Shown: positions 9,180-18,465 of the stretch, in pieces
Numbering within the stretch: position 1 is the stretch's first letter
Layout of the letters: each line of letters opens with the position of its first letter
Source of the DNA: Lentisphaerae bacterium WC36
Lineage (GTDB): Bacteria; Verrucomicrobiota; Lentisphaeria; Victivallales; SZUA-371
DNA: 64,000 nucleotides
Direction of reading: 5' to 3'
NCBI GenBank assembly: GCA_020683205.1
Contig: CP085689.1
Span: 3,404,230-3,468,229 of the forward strand
Translations under genes and position numbers: made by a program
Notes under the pieces: generated by a model
The model's input: only the letters and a program-made list of their open reading frames with translations
What the model was told of the DNA's origin: nothing
The model's database searches: none

Positions 9180-10123
9180 TCTTCGTCATCTTTTTTTGTT
9201 ACTTGAAAATTTATTTCTTTTTCCTTGCGATTTTTGACCGCAATTTTTCCTTTTAAAATTTGCTTAACAGTTTCTTTATCTGGGGCAAAGAGCATTTCTG
9301 CATCAACTTCTTCTTTTTTGGCAGCGTAGTAACCATTATTGGTTTTTTTCCATTGCATTGTTTTGAATTCTTCTTTTGAAATTTTCGATAGTTGCTTTGT
9401 TATACGCAAATATAAAAACTGTTGCTTTCTTACTTTAGGTGCAATATTTTTAAAGTCCAAAAAATTTGTCTTAATTAAGAAAAATTTGTTATTTTTATGA
9501 TTTTTGCCCCAATATTCACGGCAGTGACGTTGAAAAAAATAGTAACGCCCTTCTTCATCCTTTTTTATTGTAATACGTGAATACCCCTTCAATGGTACTC
9601 TGACGTATAACTTTGGAGCACTAACACCTATTAACCCCCCTGTGACAACTGGCAATTGTGAGCGATGTACAACATAGTAATCATTTTGGGCATCAACTTG
9701 GATCCATGACGCAATTTCTTTTAGTGCATCCTTTTTAAATTCATGAATATCAAATTTAACAGTCCCTTTTTGATGTTTTATAGTGATGGTTGGGAATTCG
9801 AATTTTGTAACCGTGCAAATATTGTAGGTGCGATTTGTTTTTTTGCTCATTAACGTTTTAAAATCGATGATTCGACGACGTTTTCCAGTTCCTCGGCAGG
9901 CTGAGCATTTACCCATTTTTTCTTTGACTTCTTTTAATTTATTGTCTTTGGTAACTCCATAAACTTTTTGCTTTGCCTCTTCACGTCCTTTGCAATAGCG
10001 ACACATCTTGTCGTTATCTTTGCTATAGTAGTAATCCATACCACGTTCTTTAGTTACCATTCCTGCAATTAAATTATTTATTATTGAAAAAAGAACTACC
10101 ACTGCAAAAAAGAAAGCTTTCAT
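9176..10123 (-). CDS. Exported protein with CxxC-x-G zinc-type motifs (paralog B)
   Basis: 315 residues, unknown function. N-terminal hydrophobic signal or anchor (residues 2-20), then CRYCKGRE and CSACRGTGKRRRIIDF, the same Cys-pair arrangement as in the gene at 7433-8431. Further shared segments confirm that they are paralogs. Lysine-rich C-terminus ending KKDDEE. First gene of the three-gene operon; its stop overlaps the SDR start by 4 nt. The CxxCxGxG pattern is known from DnaJ zinc domains, but no J domain is present. Confidence 0.7.
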   Translation of the reverse strand: MKAFFFAVVVLFSIINNLIAGMVTKERGMDYYYSKDNDKMCRYCKGREEAKQKVYGVTKDNKLKEVKEKMGKCSACRGTGKRRRIIDFKTLMSKKTNRTYNICTVTKFEFPTITIKHQKGTVKFDIHEFKKDALKEIASWIQVDAQNDYYVVHRSQLPVVTGGLIGVSAPKLYVRVPLKGYSRITIKKDEEGRYYFFQRHCREYWGKNHKNNKFFLIKTNFLDFKNIAPKVRKQQFLYLRITKQLSKISKEEFKTMQWKKTNNGYYAAKKEEVDAEMLFAPDKETVKQILKGKIAVKNRKEKEINFQVTKKDDEE

Positions 10124-10213
10124 AATATTTACCTAAATTTGAGAGTTCACATCTTTTTGATTATTAACTATTAAAATAATTTAAGTTATCATAAATGTTA
10201 GTGTATTGCAAAT

Positions 10214-10244
10214 AAAAAAACCGTTCATAATTTTATGAACGGTT
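10214..10244 (-). terminator. metY terminator
   Basis: 12-bp perfect stem (10219-10230 with 10233-10244), loop of 2 nt, and a T tract on the minus strand. Confidence 0.85.
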
Positions 10245-10264
10245 AAAATAGAAGTTAAAAAAAA

Positions 10265-11545
10265 TTATGATATTGCAAATGCTTGTTCGAAATCGGTAAT
10301 AATATCTATGATATCCTCAATTCCAACTGAAATTCGAATTAGATCCTCACTAATTTTTGCTTTTGCTAATTCTTCTGCTGATAACTGGCGATGACTTGTG
10401 CTTGCAGGATGCAGGACGCTACTTCTAACATCGGCAACGTGGGTAACAATTGCCGTTAATTTTAAATTATTCATCAATTGTTTACTTGCCTCAAAGCCTC
10501 CCTTAATGCCAACTGTAACAATGCCGCTGGCTCCTTTAGTTAAATATTTCTGACCTTCGCTAAGTTCGCTTTCAGCTTTTAAAAGAGGATAATTAACCCA
10601 AGCAACTTTAGGATGATTTTGTAAATATTCAGCCAAAGCTAAAGCATTTTGTGAATGTTTTTCCATCCTTAAATGCAAAGTTTCAAGTCCTAAATTAATT
10701 AAAAATGCATTCTGTGGCGATAATGCTGCACCTGTATCACGAAGCATCGCTGTTCGAGCTCTAACAATATATGCCATATTGCCGAATGCTTCAGAATAAA
10801 TTAGTCCGTGATAACTTTCATCAGGTGTCGTGAATTCGTTATATTTGCCATTTGTCCAATCAAACGAACCTCCATCAACAATTACTCCACCTAAGGCACA
10901 TGCATGACCATCAAAATACTTTGATGCAGAATAAACCACAATATCAGCGCCATGTTTTAATGGTTGGCATAAATAAGGTGTTAAAAACGTATTATCAACC
11001 ATTAATGGTACATTATTATTATGCGCTAAGGTTGCAAATTTTTTGATATCTAAAATGTTTAAACTTGGATTGCCTAAAGTTTCACCATAAACTAATTTTG
11101 TATTTGGTTTGATAAATTTTTGCAATTCATCAATGCTTAAATCTTGAGGGACAAAGGTGACTTCAATATTCATGCTTTTAAAACGATTTTTGAATAATGA
11201 AATTGTTCCGCCATATAAATCCTCAACACTAATAATATGATCACCACTACTTACAATATTCAATATTGCTAAAGTGATTGCTGCTGTTCCGCTTGATGTT
11301 GCCAATGCTCCAACACCGCCGTCAAGCATCGCAACTTTATTCTCTAATTCAGACACAGTGGGGTTGCTGATTCTACTATAAAGGTCACCAATTTGTTCTA
11401 AATTAAAACGCGTTGCCAACTCTTCAACTGAATCATAGCGGTAAGTGGTATTTTGATAAACTGGAAATACTCGAGCTTCACCATTTTTTGGGCGATATGA
11501 TCCTTGTACTAGATTTGTACTAATTTTGTAGTTGTTCTCATTCAT
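10265..11545 (-). CDS. metY: O-acetylhomoserine aminocarboxypropyltransferase
   Basis: PLP enzyme of the Cys/Met metabolism family, 426 residues, the usual size for the MetY branch. It makes homocysteine (or methionine) from O-acetylhomoserine and sulfide or methanethiol. Motifs: FPVYQNTTY near the N-terminus, YSRISNPTVSELENKVA, TSSGTAAITLA for the phosphate pocket, and YSASKYFDGHACALGG, whose Lys binds PLP. It supplies homocysteine/methionine to the metK-ahcY cycle at the left end of the window. Preceded by a consensus promoter and followed by a strong terminator, so it is a single-gene unit. Confidence 0.93.
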   Translation of the reverse strand: MNENNYKISTNLVQGSYRPKNGEARVFPVYQNTTYRYDSVEELATRFNLEQIGDLYSRISNPTVSELENKVAMLDGGVGALATSSGTAAITLAILNIVSSGDHIISVEDLYGGTISLFKNRFKSMNIEVTFVPQDLSIDELQKFIKPNTKLVYGETLGNPSLNILDIKKFATLAHNNNVPLMVDNTFLTPYLCQPLKHGADIVVYSASKYFDGHACALGGVIVDGGSFDWTNGKYNEFTTPDESYHGLIYSEAFGNMAYIVRARTAMLRDTGAALSPQNAFLINLGLETLHLRMEKHSQNALALAEYLQNHPKVAWVNYPLLKAESELSEGQKYLTKGASGIVTVGIKGGFEASKQLMNNLKLTAIVTHVADVRSSVLHPASTSHRQLSAEELAKAKISEDLIRISVGIEDIIDIITDFEQAFAIS

Positions 11546-11591
11546 ATATTTAATAAATCCTAAATTAATAATTTTAAGTTAAATTTAATTT

Positions 11592-11608
11592 CATACCATT
11601 ATAGTATG
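11592..11608. promoter_or_regulatory. Palindrome over the metY -10 box
   Basis: CATAC-7 nt-GTATG is centred on the TATAAT element. A repressor bound here would block the promoter; no regulator is identified, so this is a candidate only. Confidence 0.35.
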
Positions 11609-11626
11609 TTATTGAGTGTTTGTCAA
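11598..11626 (-). promoter_or_regulatory. Consensus sigma-70 promoter of metY
   Basis: On the minus strand TTGACA (11626-11621), a spacer of exactly 17 nt, then TATAAT (11603-11598): a perfect match at both elements. The leader to the metY ATG is about 45 nt, with AGGA near the start. Confidence 0.85.
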
Positions 11627-11676
11627 ATTATTTTTTTAATAAAATGTTGAATAGGGTTAATTTTATTGACGCATTA

Positions 11677-11705
11677 TTGACATTAAGTAATTTGTGAGCT
11701 ATTGT
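11677..11705 (+). promoter_or_regulatory. Probable promoter of the tetrapyrrole operon
   Basis: TTGACA (11677-11682), 17-nt spacer, TATTGT (11700-11705). It would give a leader of about 85 nt before the GTG start at 11797. No cobalamin or other riboswitch was recognised in that leader. Confidence 0.5.
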
Positions 11706-11796
11706 TACATGTTAGAGGTAGAAGATTAAGAGAGTTGCTCAAAAAATAATAAATAGTTTTTTTTGAATAACGTAGTTAAAAAAAAGGGTTAGAGAA

Positions 11797-13269
11797 GTGA
11801 AAACGTATCCAATAAATTTGTTACTAGAAGGCAAAAAGTGCATTGTTGTTGGTGGAGGTAAGGTTGCGACTAGAAAGTTACAGCGTTTGATGGAGGTCAA
11901 AGCAGTTGTGACTGTAATTTCACCAAAGCCTACTCAGGCAATCATTCAATATGCTTTAGAGGGAAAAATTACATTATTAGATCGCAGTTTTGATGAGGAA
12001 AAAGATTTCGAAAATGTCTATTTAGCATATTTTGCTACTGATGACCGTGCATTAAACAAAAAATTATTAAATATTGCGCAGAGTAAAAAAATTATTAGTT
12101 GCTGTGTCGATCGGAATTGGCATGATGCGGATTTTATTACGCCTGCTGCTGTCAGTAGCGATGATTTGACTATTGCGATTAGTAGTGAAGGAGTTGCGTG
12201 TCGTAAAACAAAATTAATTAAAGAAAATATTGGCCGCCACATTGAATCGATAGAGACTACAGAACTAGTGGTCATTGGAACAGATCATAATTATATGACA
12301 TTAAAAGAGCGTGAACAAATTCACCTCAATGGTGAAGTTATGAATGAAGTCGCTGAAAAATTAGGTTGTGTGTGGGGCGTGCATGGGTTTGCTTTGTTAA
12401 ATACTTGTAATCGTGTTGAATTTTTTGGAGCAGCTCAATGTTCAAAAACAGTGATTGAAATGATTAAATTGATTATGGGTTTTGACCATTTTTCTGAAGA
12501 TAAATATTATGTTAAAACTGGTTATGAAGCATTTGAACATATGTGTTTGACTGGTTCGGGAATGTATTCGCAAACACCAGGTGAGAACCATATTAGTGCA
12601 CAGATTAAAGAAGCATGCAATATCGCATTAGAGCATAATTGGGCTGGAACATTAATTCAATCATTAAGTGATAATATTATTCATGTTACTCGTCAGATTC
12701 GTGCGGCAGTTGCGCCTATTTTAAAAAGTTATGAGATTGAAGATTTAGCGCTTAAATATATTCTAGATACTAGTGGCACAAAATCATTTGAAAATAAAAC
12801 AATTTTGATTGCAGGCACTGGAATCATTGGTCAATCATTACGTGAAAAATTACAAGCTGTTAAGAATTGTGAATTGATTGTGGTATATTATTCTCAAAAA
12901 CCAAAAAGTGCTGACAATGTTACAGTGGTTCAGTTAGATGATATTGCTCAATGTTTGCCATTAGCAGATTATGTTATAACTGCGATGTCTAGCCCAAAAG
13001 CGATAATTAATGCAACTAATTCAGCAAACATTCGCAAAAATGCCATTGCTGTAGATTTGGGTTTACCACGTAATATTGATTTTGAGATTGATAATTGTGA
13101 AGCTAACAGTTTTGATTGCGCAGATATTGAAGATTTAAAACATTGGCACCGTAAATATAATTGCGATTTAAATGAAGTTAGAAAAATCGCTGATAATGTA
13201 ATTAATGAACACAAGGATATTTATGAAAGATTTAGAAAAAGTTTTATTGACGGGCGCCAGGGACAGTAA
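11797..13269 (+). CDS. hemA: Fusion: precorrin-2 dehydrogenase (SirC/CysG-N) + glutamyl-tRNA reductase
   Basis: 490 residues, GTG start. Residues 1 to about 150 are a siroheme-synthase N-domain (NAD motif VVGGGKVATRK, then FITPAAVSSDDLTIAIS), which oxidises precorrin-2 to sirohydrochlorin. Residues 155-490 are glutamyl-tRNA reductase: LNTCNRVEFFG with the catalytic Cys near residue 204, PGENHISAQIKEA for substrate binding, and NADPH motif ILIAGTGIIG. The reductase part is about 335 residues, so most of the usual C-terminal dimerisation domain seems absent. It heads the operon and overlaps the next gene by 47 nt. Such fusions are known in other bacteria. Confidence 0.9.
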   Translation: MKTYPINLLLEGKKCIVVGGGKVATRKLQRLMEVKAVVTVISPKPTQAIIQYALEGKITLLDRSFDEEKDFENVYLAYFATDDRALNKKLLNIAQSKKIISCCVDRNWHDADFITPAAVSSDDLTIAISSEGVACRKTKLIKENIGRHIESIETTELVVIGTDHNYMTLKEREQIHLNGEVMNEVAEKLGCVWGVHGFALLNTCNRVEFFGAAQCSKTVIEMIKLIMGFDHFSEDKYYVKTGYEAFEHMCLTGSGMYSQTPGENHISAQIKEACNIALEHNWAGTLIQSLSDNIIHVTRQIRAAVAPILKSYEIEDLALKYILDTSGTKSFENKTILIAGTGIIGQSLREKLQAVKNCELIVVYYSQKPKSADNVTVVQLDDIAQCLPLADYVITAMSSPKAIINATNSANIRKNAIAVDLGLPRNIDFEIDNCEANSFDCADIEDLKHWHRKYNCDLNEVRKIADNVINEHKDIYERFRKSFIDGRQGQ

Positions 13270-15445
13270 ATTATCGGTTGCACAGTCTTTAAATGCGATT
13301 GCAAAATTAGAAGAAATCTTGAATAAAGATTCATTTCAAAATAATAAAATTAAGTTTCAATTAATAGAATTTTCTTCACCTGGGGATCGTGATCAAAATA
13401 CTGATTTGCGAAACAGTGCGACTGATTTTTTTTCTAAAGATTTAGATGATGCGCTGGTTAATGGTGAAATTGACTGTGCAATTCATAGCGCAAAAGATTT
13501 ACCAAATATTATTGAAAACGTTAACGATAAAGTTGATTTAATGTGGTTACCGTGGAGCGAAGATGTTCGTGATGCAATAATTTTACCTATTGGTAAGACT
13601 ATGAAAGATTTACCATCAAATCCACGCATTGGTATTAGCAGTGAACGTCGCGAAAAATATTGTGCGAAGCGTTTCCCTAACGGCATTCAAATGAACATTC
13701 GTGGCAACATCAATCGCCGTTTGGAACAATTAGATAATGGTGATTACGATTTATTAATTATGGCTGTTGCTGCATTAAATCGTTTAGGTTTAGATGAACG
13801 CTTAAATGAAATTATTAGTGAAAAAGATTTACCACCGCCATTTGGACAAGGAACTTTGGCGATTACCTTCAGAAAAGGTGACCAGTTTTTTATGGATTTA
13901 AGAAAAGCATTCGCTAAGAGTGTTGTTTTTGCTGGGGCTGGAATTGGTACACATTTAAATACTACAAATGGTGTAATTAATGAATTAAAAAATTGTGATG
14001 TGTGCTTGTATGACGCATTATGTCCACAGGAATTAATTGATTATGTGCCGAAAAAAGCACAGAAAATTTTTGTAGGCAAACGCGTTGGTCAACATTCGCA
14101 TTCTCAGGATGAAATTAATCAATTAATTTTAGATTTTGCTCGTAAAGGCTGCAAAGTTGTACGTTTAAAAGGTGGTGACCCTGGAATTTTTGGGCGATTG
14201 GCCGAAGAAGTCGAGATGTTGAATAATTATCAATTACCATATAAAGTTTTGTCAGGAATTTCGAGTCTAAATTTAGCGACAACATGTACTGGATTATTAA
14301 CGACACGTCGTGATTTAAATCGCGGTTTTACAGTAGCGACACCTAGAAAATCAGGTTCAGGAAAATTGGAATGGTTCAACGAAAATGATCGCCAGAAATT
14401 TACCCAAATTTTATTTATGGGGGCAACTGAAGTTGTTAATATTGCTAAAAAGTTAATAAATGATGATAACTATGGTCCAATGACTCCAATTAGTATTGTT
14501 TTTTCAGCAGGATTGCCTGAACAAAAAATTGTGTGTGGGACATTAGAAAATATTGCTGAAAAAGTTGAACAATTCCCGAAAAAACAGCCAGGTTTAATTT
14601 TGATTGGCGAAGCTGCAAACGAAAAGTTTTTATATCAGAATAATGGAGCGTTAGCAGATAAAAGAGTGTTATTCACTGGAAGCAAGGCAATTAGTTTAAA
14701 AGCAATCAATGCTGTGACTGAGAGTGGTGGTGTTTGCGTTAATTTACCAATGATTGATTTACAGACGGTGCCATTAGCAGAAAATGATTTTAACGAAATT
14801 TGCAGTGCTGACATTGTAATTGTACCGTCGCCTTCAATTGCTGAATTATTAATTAATGAATTTATTGACAATGAAATCTCAATCACTAAATTACCAAAAA
14901 TTGCCGTTTGTGGAACGGGTACTGGTGAAATTTTTAAAAAATATGGTATTATTGTTGACATTGTTGCTGATTACAATTACGGAGCTGATGGTCTAGCATT
15001 TAAGTTAGAGCAAATTTTCGGTGATAATGATAAATTAAAATCTGAAACAAAAATTGTTCGTTTAAAAAGTAACATTGCTCCAGCTAAATTGGTTAATAAT
15101 TTAACTGAAAATGGTTTCAAAAATATTAATGAAATCACTGTAGTTAAGAACAAGGCACAGTGTTACAGTAGCGATGATTTAAATTGTTGTGGTGATATTA
15201 ATGCAGTGATGTTTTGCAGCCCATCAGCAGTTACGTCATTTGTAAAAAATTTTAGTGAAAAATCACTAATAAACAAAGATATTATTGTTATTGGCGAACC
15301 GACAAAAAATAAAGTTATTGAATTAGCAAATATTAAAGATAATAATTCAGAAATTAATTTAATTGTTGCCCATGAAGCAACTGTTAATGCGATGGTTGAA
15401 AGTTATATTTATGATTGCGTTGCTAAAAAAATATTTGGAGCATAA
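13223..15445 (+). CDS. Fusion: porphobilinogen deaminase (short) + uroporphyrinogen III methyltransferase + uroporphyrinogen III synthase
   Basis: About 740 residues in three parts. Residues 1-230 are HemC-like (ARDSKLSVAQS; catalytic Asp in AIHSAKDLP near residue 92; PPPFGQGTLAI at 204-213). Residues 232-463 are an SUMT/CobA methyltransferase (VVFAGAGIG, FVGKRVGQHSHSQDEIN, VVRLKGGDPGIFGR). Residues 480-740 are HemD (RVLFTGSKA onward). HemC domain 3, which normally carries the GGC cofactor-attachment cysteine, is missing. The start at 13223 has AAGGAT upstream; an ATG 18 nt earlier is less likely. With the preceding SirC-HemA fusion it covers five steps in two polypeptides. Confidence 0.88.
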   Translation: MKDLEKVLLTGARDSKLSVAQSLNAIAKLEEILNKDSFQNNKIKFQLIEFSSPGDRDQNTDLRNSATDFFSKDLDDALVNGEIDCAIHSAKDLPNIIENVNDKVDLMWLPWSEDVRDAIILPIGKTMKDLPSNPRIGISSERREKYCAKRFPNGIQMNIRGNINRRLEQLDNGDYDLLIMAVAALNRLGLDERLNEIISEKDLPPPFGQGTLAITFRKGDQFFMDLRKAFAKSVVFAGAGIGTHLNTTNGVINELKNCDVCLYDALCPQELIDYVPKKAQKIFVGKRVGQHSHSQDEINQLILDFARKGCKVVRLKGGDPGIFGRLAEEVEMLNNYQLPYKVLSGISSLNLATTCTGLLTTRRDLNRGFTVATPRKSGSGKLEWFNENDRQKFTQILFMGATEVVNIAKKLINDDNYGPMTPISIVFSAGLPEQKIVCGTLENIAEKVEQFPKKQPGLILIGEAANEKFLYQNNGALADKRVLFTGSKAISLKAINAVTESGGVCVNLPMIDLQTVPLAENDFNEICSADIVIVPSPSIAELLINEFIDNEISITKLPKIAVCGTGTGEIFKKYGIIVDIVADYNYGADGLAFKLEQIFGDNDKLKSETKIVRLKSNIAPAKLVNNLTENGFKNINEITVVKNKAQCYSSDDLNCCGDINAVMFCSPSAVTSFVKNFSEKSLINKDIIVIGEPTKNKVIELANIKDNNSEINLIVAHEATVNAMVESYIYDCVAKKIFGA

Positions 15446-15446
15446 A

Positions 15447-16457
15447 ATGCATATTAATGATAAAAATAATAATCAATTTTTCCCAAACGTTAGATTACGT
15501 CGTTTGCGTCAGAATCAGACGATTCGTGATATGGTTAGTGAACCGATGCCAGGCCCTGAAAAATTTATGTGGCCAGTATTTGTTGTTGAGGGTAGAGGTA
15601 TAAAAATCCCAATCAAATCAATGCCAGGACAATTTCGTTATTCGGTTGATGTGCTAATTGAAGATATGACCGAAGTTTACGACATGGGTGTGCGTTCAGT
15701 TATGGTTTTTGGTGTCATTGATGAAGAATTTAAAGATTTTACAGCGTCATATGCAATGCGTGAAGAAGGAGTGGTGCAACAAGCTGTTAGAGCATTAAAG
15801 GCAAATTTCCCAGATTTATTAGTGGCGACAGACGTCTGCGTTTGCGAATACACCAGTCATGGACATTGTGGCATTTTAACAGATTATGGCTGTGTCGATA
15901 ACGATAAAAGTTTAAATTTATTATCAAAAATGGCCGTTAGTCATGCGGCTGCTGGAGCTGATTGTGTTGCTCCGAGTGCTATGATGGATGGACAAATTTT
16001 AGCAATTAGAAATGCTTTAACTGAAAACAAATTTAATGATACGATTTTGATGGCATATTCAACGAAATTTGCTTCAGGTTGTTATGGACCATTCCGTGAA
16101 GCAGCCGACTCAACACCAAGTAGTGGTGACCGAAAAGCGTATCAAGCTGATTATCGTGACGCAAATAGTGCATTGCGTGAATCATATTTTGATGAAGTTG
16201 AAGGTGCTGATATTTTAATGGTTAAGCCTGCAATGTTTTATTTGGATTTGATTAGCAAAGTGAAAGAAAATTCACAGTTGCCAGTTGCTGCATACAACGT
16301 TAGTGGCGAATATTCAATGTTGATTGCTACTGCTCAAAATGGTTGGGGCGATTTAAAGCAATTAGTGCGTGAATCAACATTTGCATTAAAACGTAGTGGT
16401 ACAGATATTTTCATTTCATATTGGGCAAATCAGTACAGCACAATGTTTAGGGATTAA
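15447..16457 (+). CDS. hemB: Delta-aminolevulinic acid dehydratase
   Basis: Condenses two 5-aminolevulinate molecules to porphobilinogen. 336 residues. Zinc-type metal site CVCEYTSHGHCG, then DYGCVDND; Schiff-base lysines in MAYSTKFASGCYGPFREAADS and in LMVKPAMFYLD. The start at 15447 has TTGGAG 6 nt upstream; an upstream in-frame extension runs inside the previous gene and is rejected. The gene follows the HemC-CobA-HemD fusion with no gap to speak of, so co-expression is likely. Confidence 0.96.
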   Translation: MHINDKNNNQFFPNVRLRRLRQNQTIRDMVSEPMPGPEKFMWPVFVVEGRGIKIPIKSMPGQFRYSVDVLIEDMTEVYDMGVRSVMVFGVIDEEFKDFTASYAMREEGVVQQAVRALKANFPDLLVATDVCVCEYTSHGHCGILTDYGCVDNDKSLNLLSKMAVSHAAAGADCVAPSAMMDGQILAIRNALTENKFNDTILMAYSTKFASGCYGPFREAADSTPSSGDRKAYQADYRDANSALRESYFDEVEGADILMVKPAMFYLDLISKVKENSQLPVAAYNVSGEYSMLIATAQNGWGDLKQLVRESTFALKRSGTDIFISYWANQYSTMFRD

Positions 16458-16506
16458 CATTAATCAAGAAATTAAATTACCAAATAAAAAACAGACATCA
16501 AAAAAA

Positions 16507-17802
16507 ATGAAAAATATGAAAAAAGACAATTCAAAAAAATTATTCGTTGAAGCGTGTAAATATATCCCTGGAGGCGTTAACAGTCCCGTTCGTGCATTTA
16601 ACAGTGTTGAAACCGATCCAGTTTTTATAAAAAAAGGCAAAGGCGTAACAATTACTGATGTTGATGGAAATGAATACACAGATTTTTGTGGTTCATGGGG
16701 TCCATTAATTTTAGGACATGCAAACGATGAAGTTATTAGCGAAGTACAAAAAGTTGCGGCTGACGGGTTAAGTTTTGGGACTTGTAATCCGTTAGAAGTT
16801 GAAATGGCGGAATTGTTTTGTAGTTTAGTGCCACATGCTGATATGGTACGCATGGTTAGCAGCGGTACAGAAGCAGTTATGACTGCGTTGCGTTTAGCAC
16901 GTGGTGTAACAAACCGTCGTTATATTATCAAATTTAACGGAAATTATCATGGGCATAGTGACAGTTTGCTAGTTGCTGCTGGAAGTGGTTTATTAACTAA
17001 TAATGTATCGTCATCAAAAGGTGTTACAGAAAAAACAGTTTCAGAAATAATTGTTTTAGAGTACAATGATTTAGATGCTGTTGCAAAGGCATTTGATGAA
17101 TATAAAGACGAAATAGCGGCAGTTATTGTTGAGCCTGTTGCTGGAAATATGGGTTTAATCCAACCTCAAGATGGATTTTTAAAGGGGCTGCGTGAATTGT
17201 GTACAGAAAATGGTTCGTGCTTAATTTTTGATGAAGTTATTAATGGATTCAGATTCTATTGTGGCAGTTTTGCTTCAGTGTGTGGAATCACTCCAGATAT
17301 CTCGACGTTCGGAAAAATTATTGGTGGCGGAATGCCTGTTGGTGCAGTTTGTGCTTCAAAAGAAATTATGGAACATTTAGCTCCGATGGGTGAAGTTTAT
17401 CAAGCTGGAACACTAAGTGGAAATCCAGTTGCATTAGCGGCTGGCATTAAAACATTAGAAATTTTAAAACGTGAAAATCCATATCCTCAGATGGCAGAGT
17501 TAGCAGAAAAAGTAGCAACTGAAATTAACGATTACGCAAAAGAAAAAAATGTTGCGATTAATGTTAAACATTTTATGGGCGTGTTTACAATTTTCTTTAC
17601 TAATAAAGAACAATTAGTAAATTTAAATGACGTTAAAGAGTGTGACACTAAACGTTTTGCTGAATATTTCCGTTTTATGCTAGATAGTGGATTTTATGTT
17701 TCGCCATCGCAGTTTGAGTTGAATTTCGTTTCGGCAGTTCACTCAGAAGTTGAAATAGATAAATTTATCGCAACTGTAAAAGCGTTTATTGATACGTTAT
17801 AA
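16507..17802 (+). CDS. hemL: Glutamate-1-semialdehyde 2,1-aminomutase
   Basis: PLP enzyme converting glutamate-1-semialdehyde (the product of the HemA domain) to 5-aminolevulinate. About 432 residues, the family's normal length, beginning MKNMKKDNSKKLF. Motifs: YIPGGVNSPVRAF, SSGTEAVMTALRLARG, NGNYHGHSD, EPVAGNMG, and STFGKIIGGGMPVGA with the PLP lysine. The ATGs at 16507 and 16516 are both possible; no clear Shine-Dalgarno decides. Earlier in-frame codons overlap hemB and are unlikely to be used. Confidence 0.95.
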   Translation: MKNMKKDNSKKLFVEACKYIPGGVNSPVRAFNSVETDPVFIKKGKGVTITDVDGNEYTDFCGSWGPLILGHANDEVISEVQKVAADGLSFGTCNPLEVEMAELFCSLVPHADMVRMVSSGTEAVMTALRLARGVTNRRYIIKFNGNYHGHSDSLLVAAGSGLLTNNVSSSKGVTEKTVSEIIVLEYNDLDAVAKAFDEYKDEIAAVIVEPVAGNMGLIQPQDGFLKGLRELCTENGSCLIFDEVINGFRFYCGSFASVCGITPDISTFGKIIGGGMPVGAVCASKEIMEHLAPMGEVYQAGTLSGNPVALAAGIKTLEILKRENPYPQMAELAEKVATEINDYAKEKNVAINVKHFMGVFTIFFTNKEQLVNLNDVKECDTKRFAEYFRFMLDSGFYVSPSQFELNFVSAVHSEVEIDKFIATVKAFIDTL

Positions 17803-17853
17803 AGGGCACTTCTAAAAAATATAATTAATAAATATAAATAAAGATATAAATTA

Positions 17854-18465
17854 ATGGCAGAAATTTTTTTAATAACAGGTGGAGCTCGTAGCGGTAAAAG
17901 TTGTTTTGCTGAAGGTTTAGCTGATAAATTGTTTTGTGATTTTGAAAAAAATCATGATTCAATTAGCAGAAAAGCATACATTGCTACTGCGGTTGTTTTT
18001 GATGATGAAATGCGTGAACGCGTAAGAAAACATCAAGAACAGCGTGCTACACATAATTGGGTTACATTTGAGGAACAATTAAATTTAGCCAAAAAATTAG
18101 AAGAGTGTCAAAAAAATAATTTTAAGGTAATTTTAGTTGATTGCTTAACGTTGTGGATCAATAATTTGTTGTTTGATGCTGAACAAAAAAATCAAGTTTT
18201 TACTGAAGAGATGATGGTTGAAAATGTTCAAAATATTATCAAAGTATGTGAAAAAGCGCCAAAAGATTTTAAAATTATTTTTGTTATTAATGAAGTAGGT
18301 TTAGGGATTGTCCCTGAGAATAAATTAGCAAGAATTTTTAGAGATTTATCAGGACGCTGTTCGCAAACATTAGCAAAATATGCGGACAATGTTTATTTCG
18401 TGTCATGTGGAATTCCATTGCAATTAAAGGGAAGTTATAATGCAGCTTTTAGAGTCGACAATTAA
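17854..18465 (+). CDS. cobU: Adenosylcobinamide kinase / guanylyltransferase
   Basis: 203 residues. Phosphorylates adenosylcobinamide and transfers GMP from GTP, activating it for the lower-ligand step of B12 assembly. P-loop GGARSGKS at the N-terminus, then ATAVVFDDEMRERVRKHQEQR with the family's His and Arg, VDCLTLWINNLL, and NEVGLGIVPENKLARIFRDLSG. It overlaps cobT by 26 nt. Its position after hem genes and CobA/SirC domains suggests that this operon serves corrinoid as well as heme-type tetrapyrroles. Confidence 0.93.
   Translation: MAEIFLITGGARSGKSCFAEGLADKLFCDFEKNHDSISRKAYIATAVVFDDEMRERVRKHQEQRATHNWVTFEEQLNLAKKLEECQKNNFKVILVDCLTLWINNLLFDAEQKNQVFTEEMMVENVQNIIKVCEKAPKDFKIIFVINEVGLGIVPENKLARIFRDLSGRCSQTLAKYADNVYFVSCGIPLQLKGSYNAAFRVDN

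Noticed and set aside
11706-11796. Possible cobalamin riboswitch before the tetrapyrrole operon
   Set aside because: The leader is only about 85 nt and lacks the B12-box-like sequence; too short for the class.
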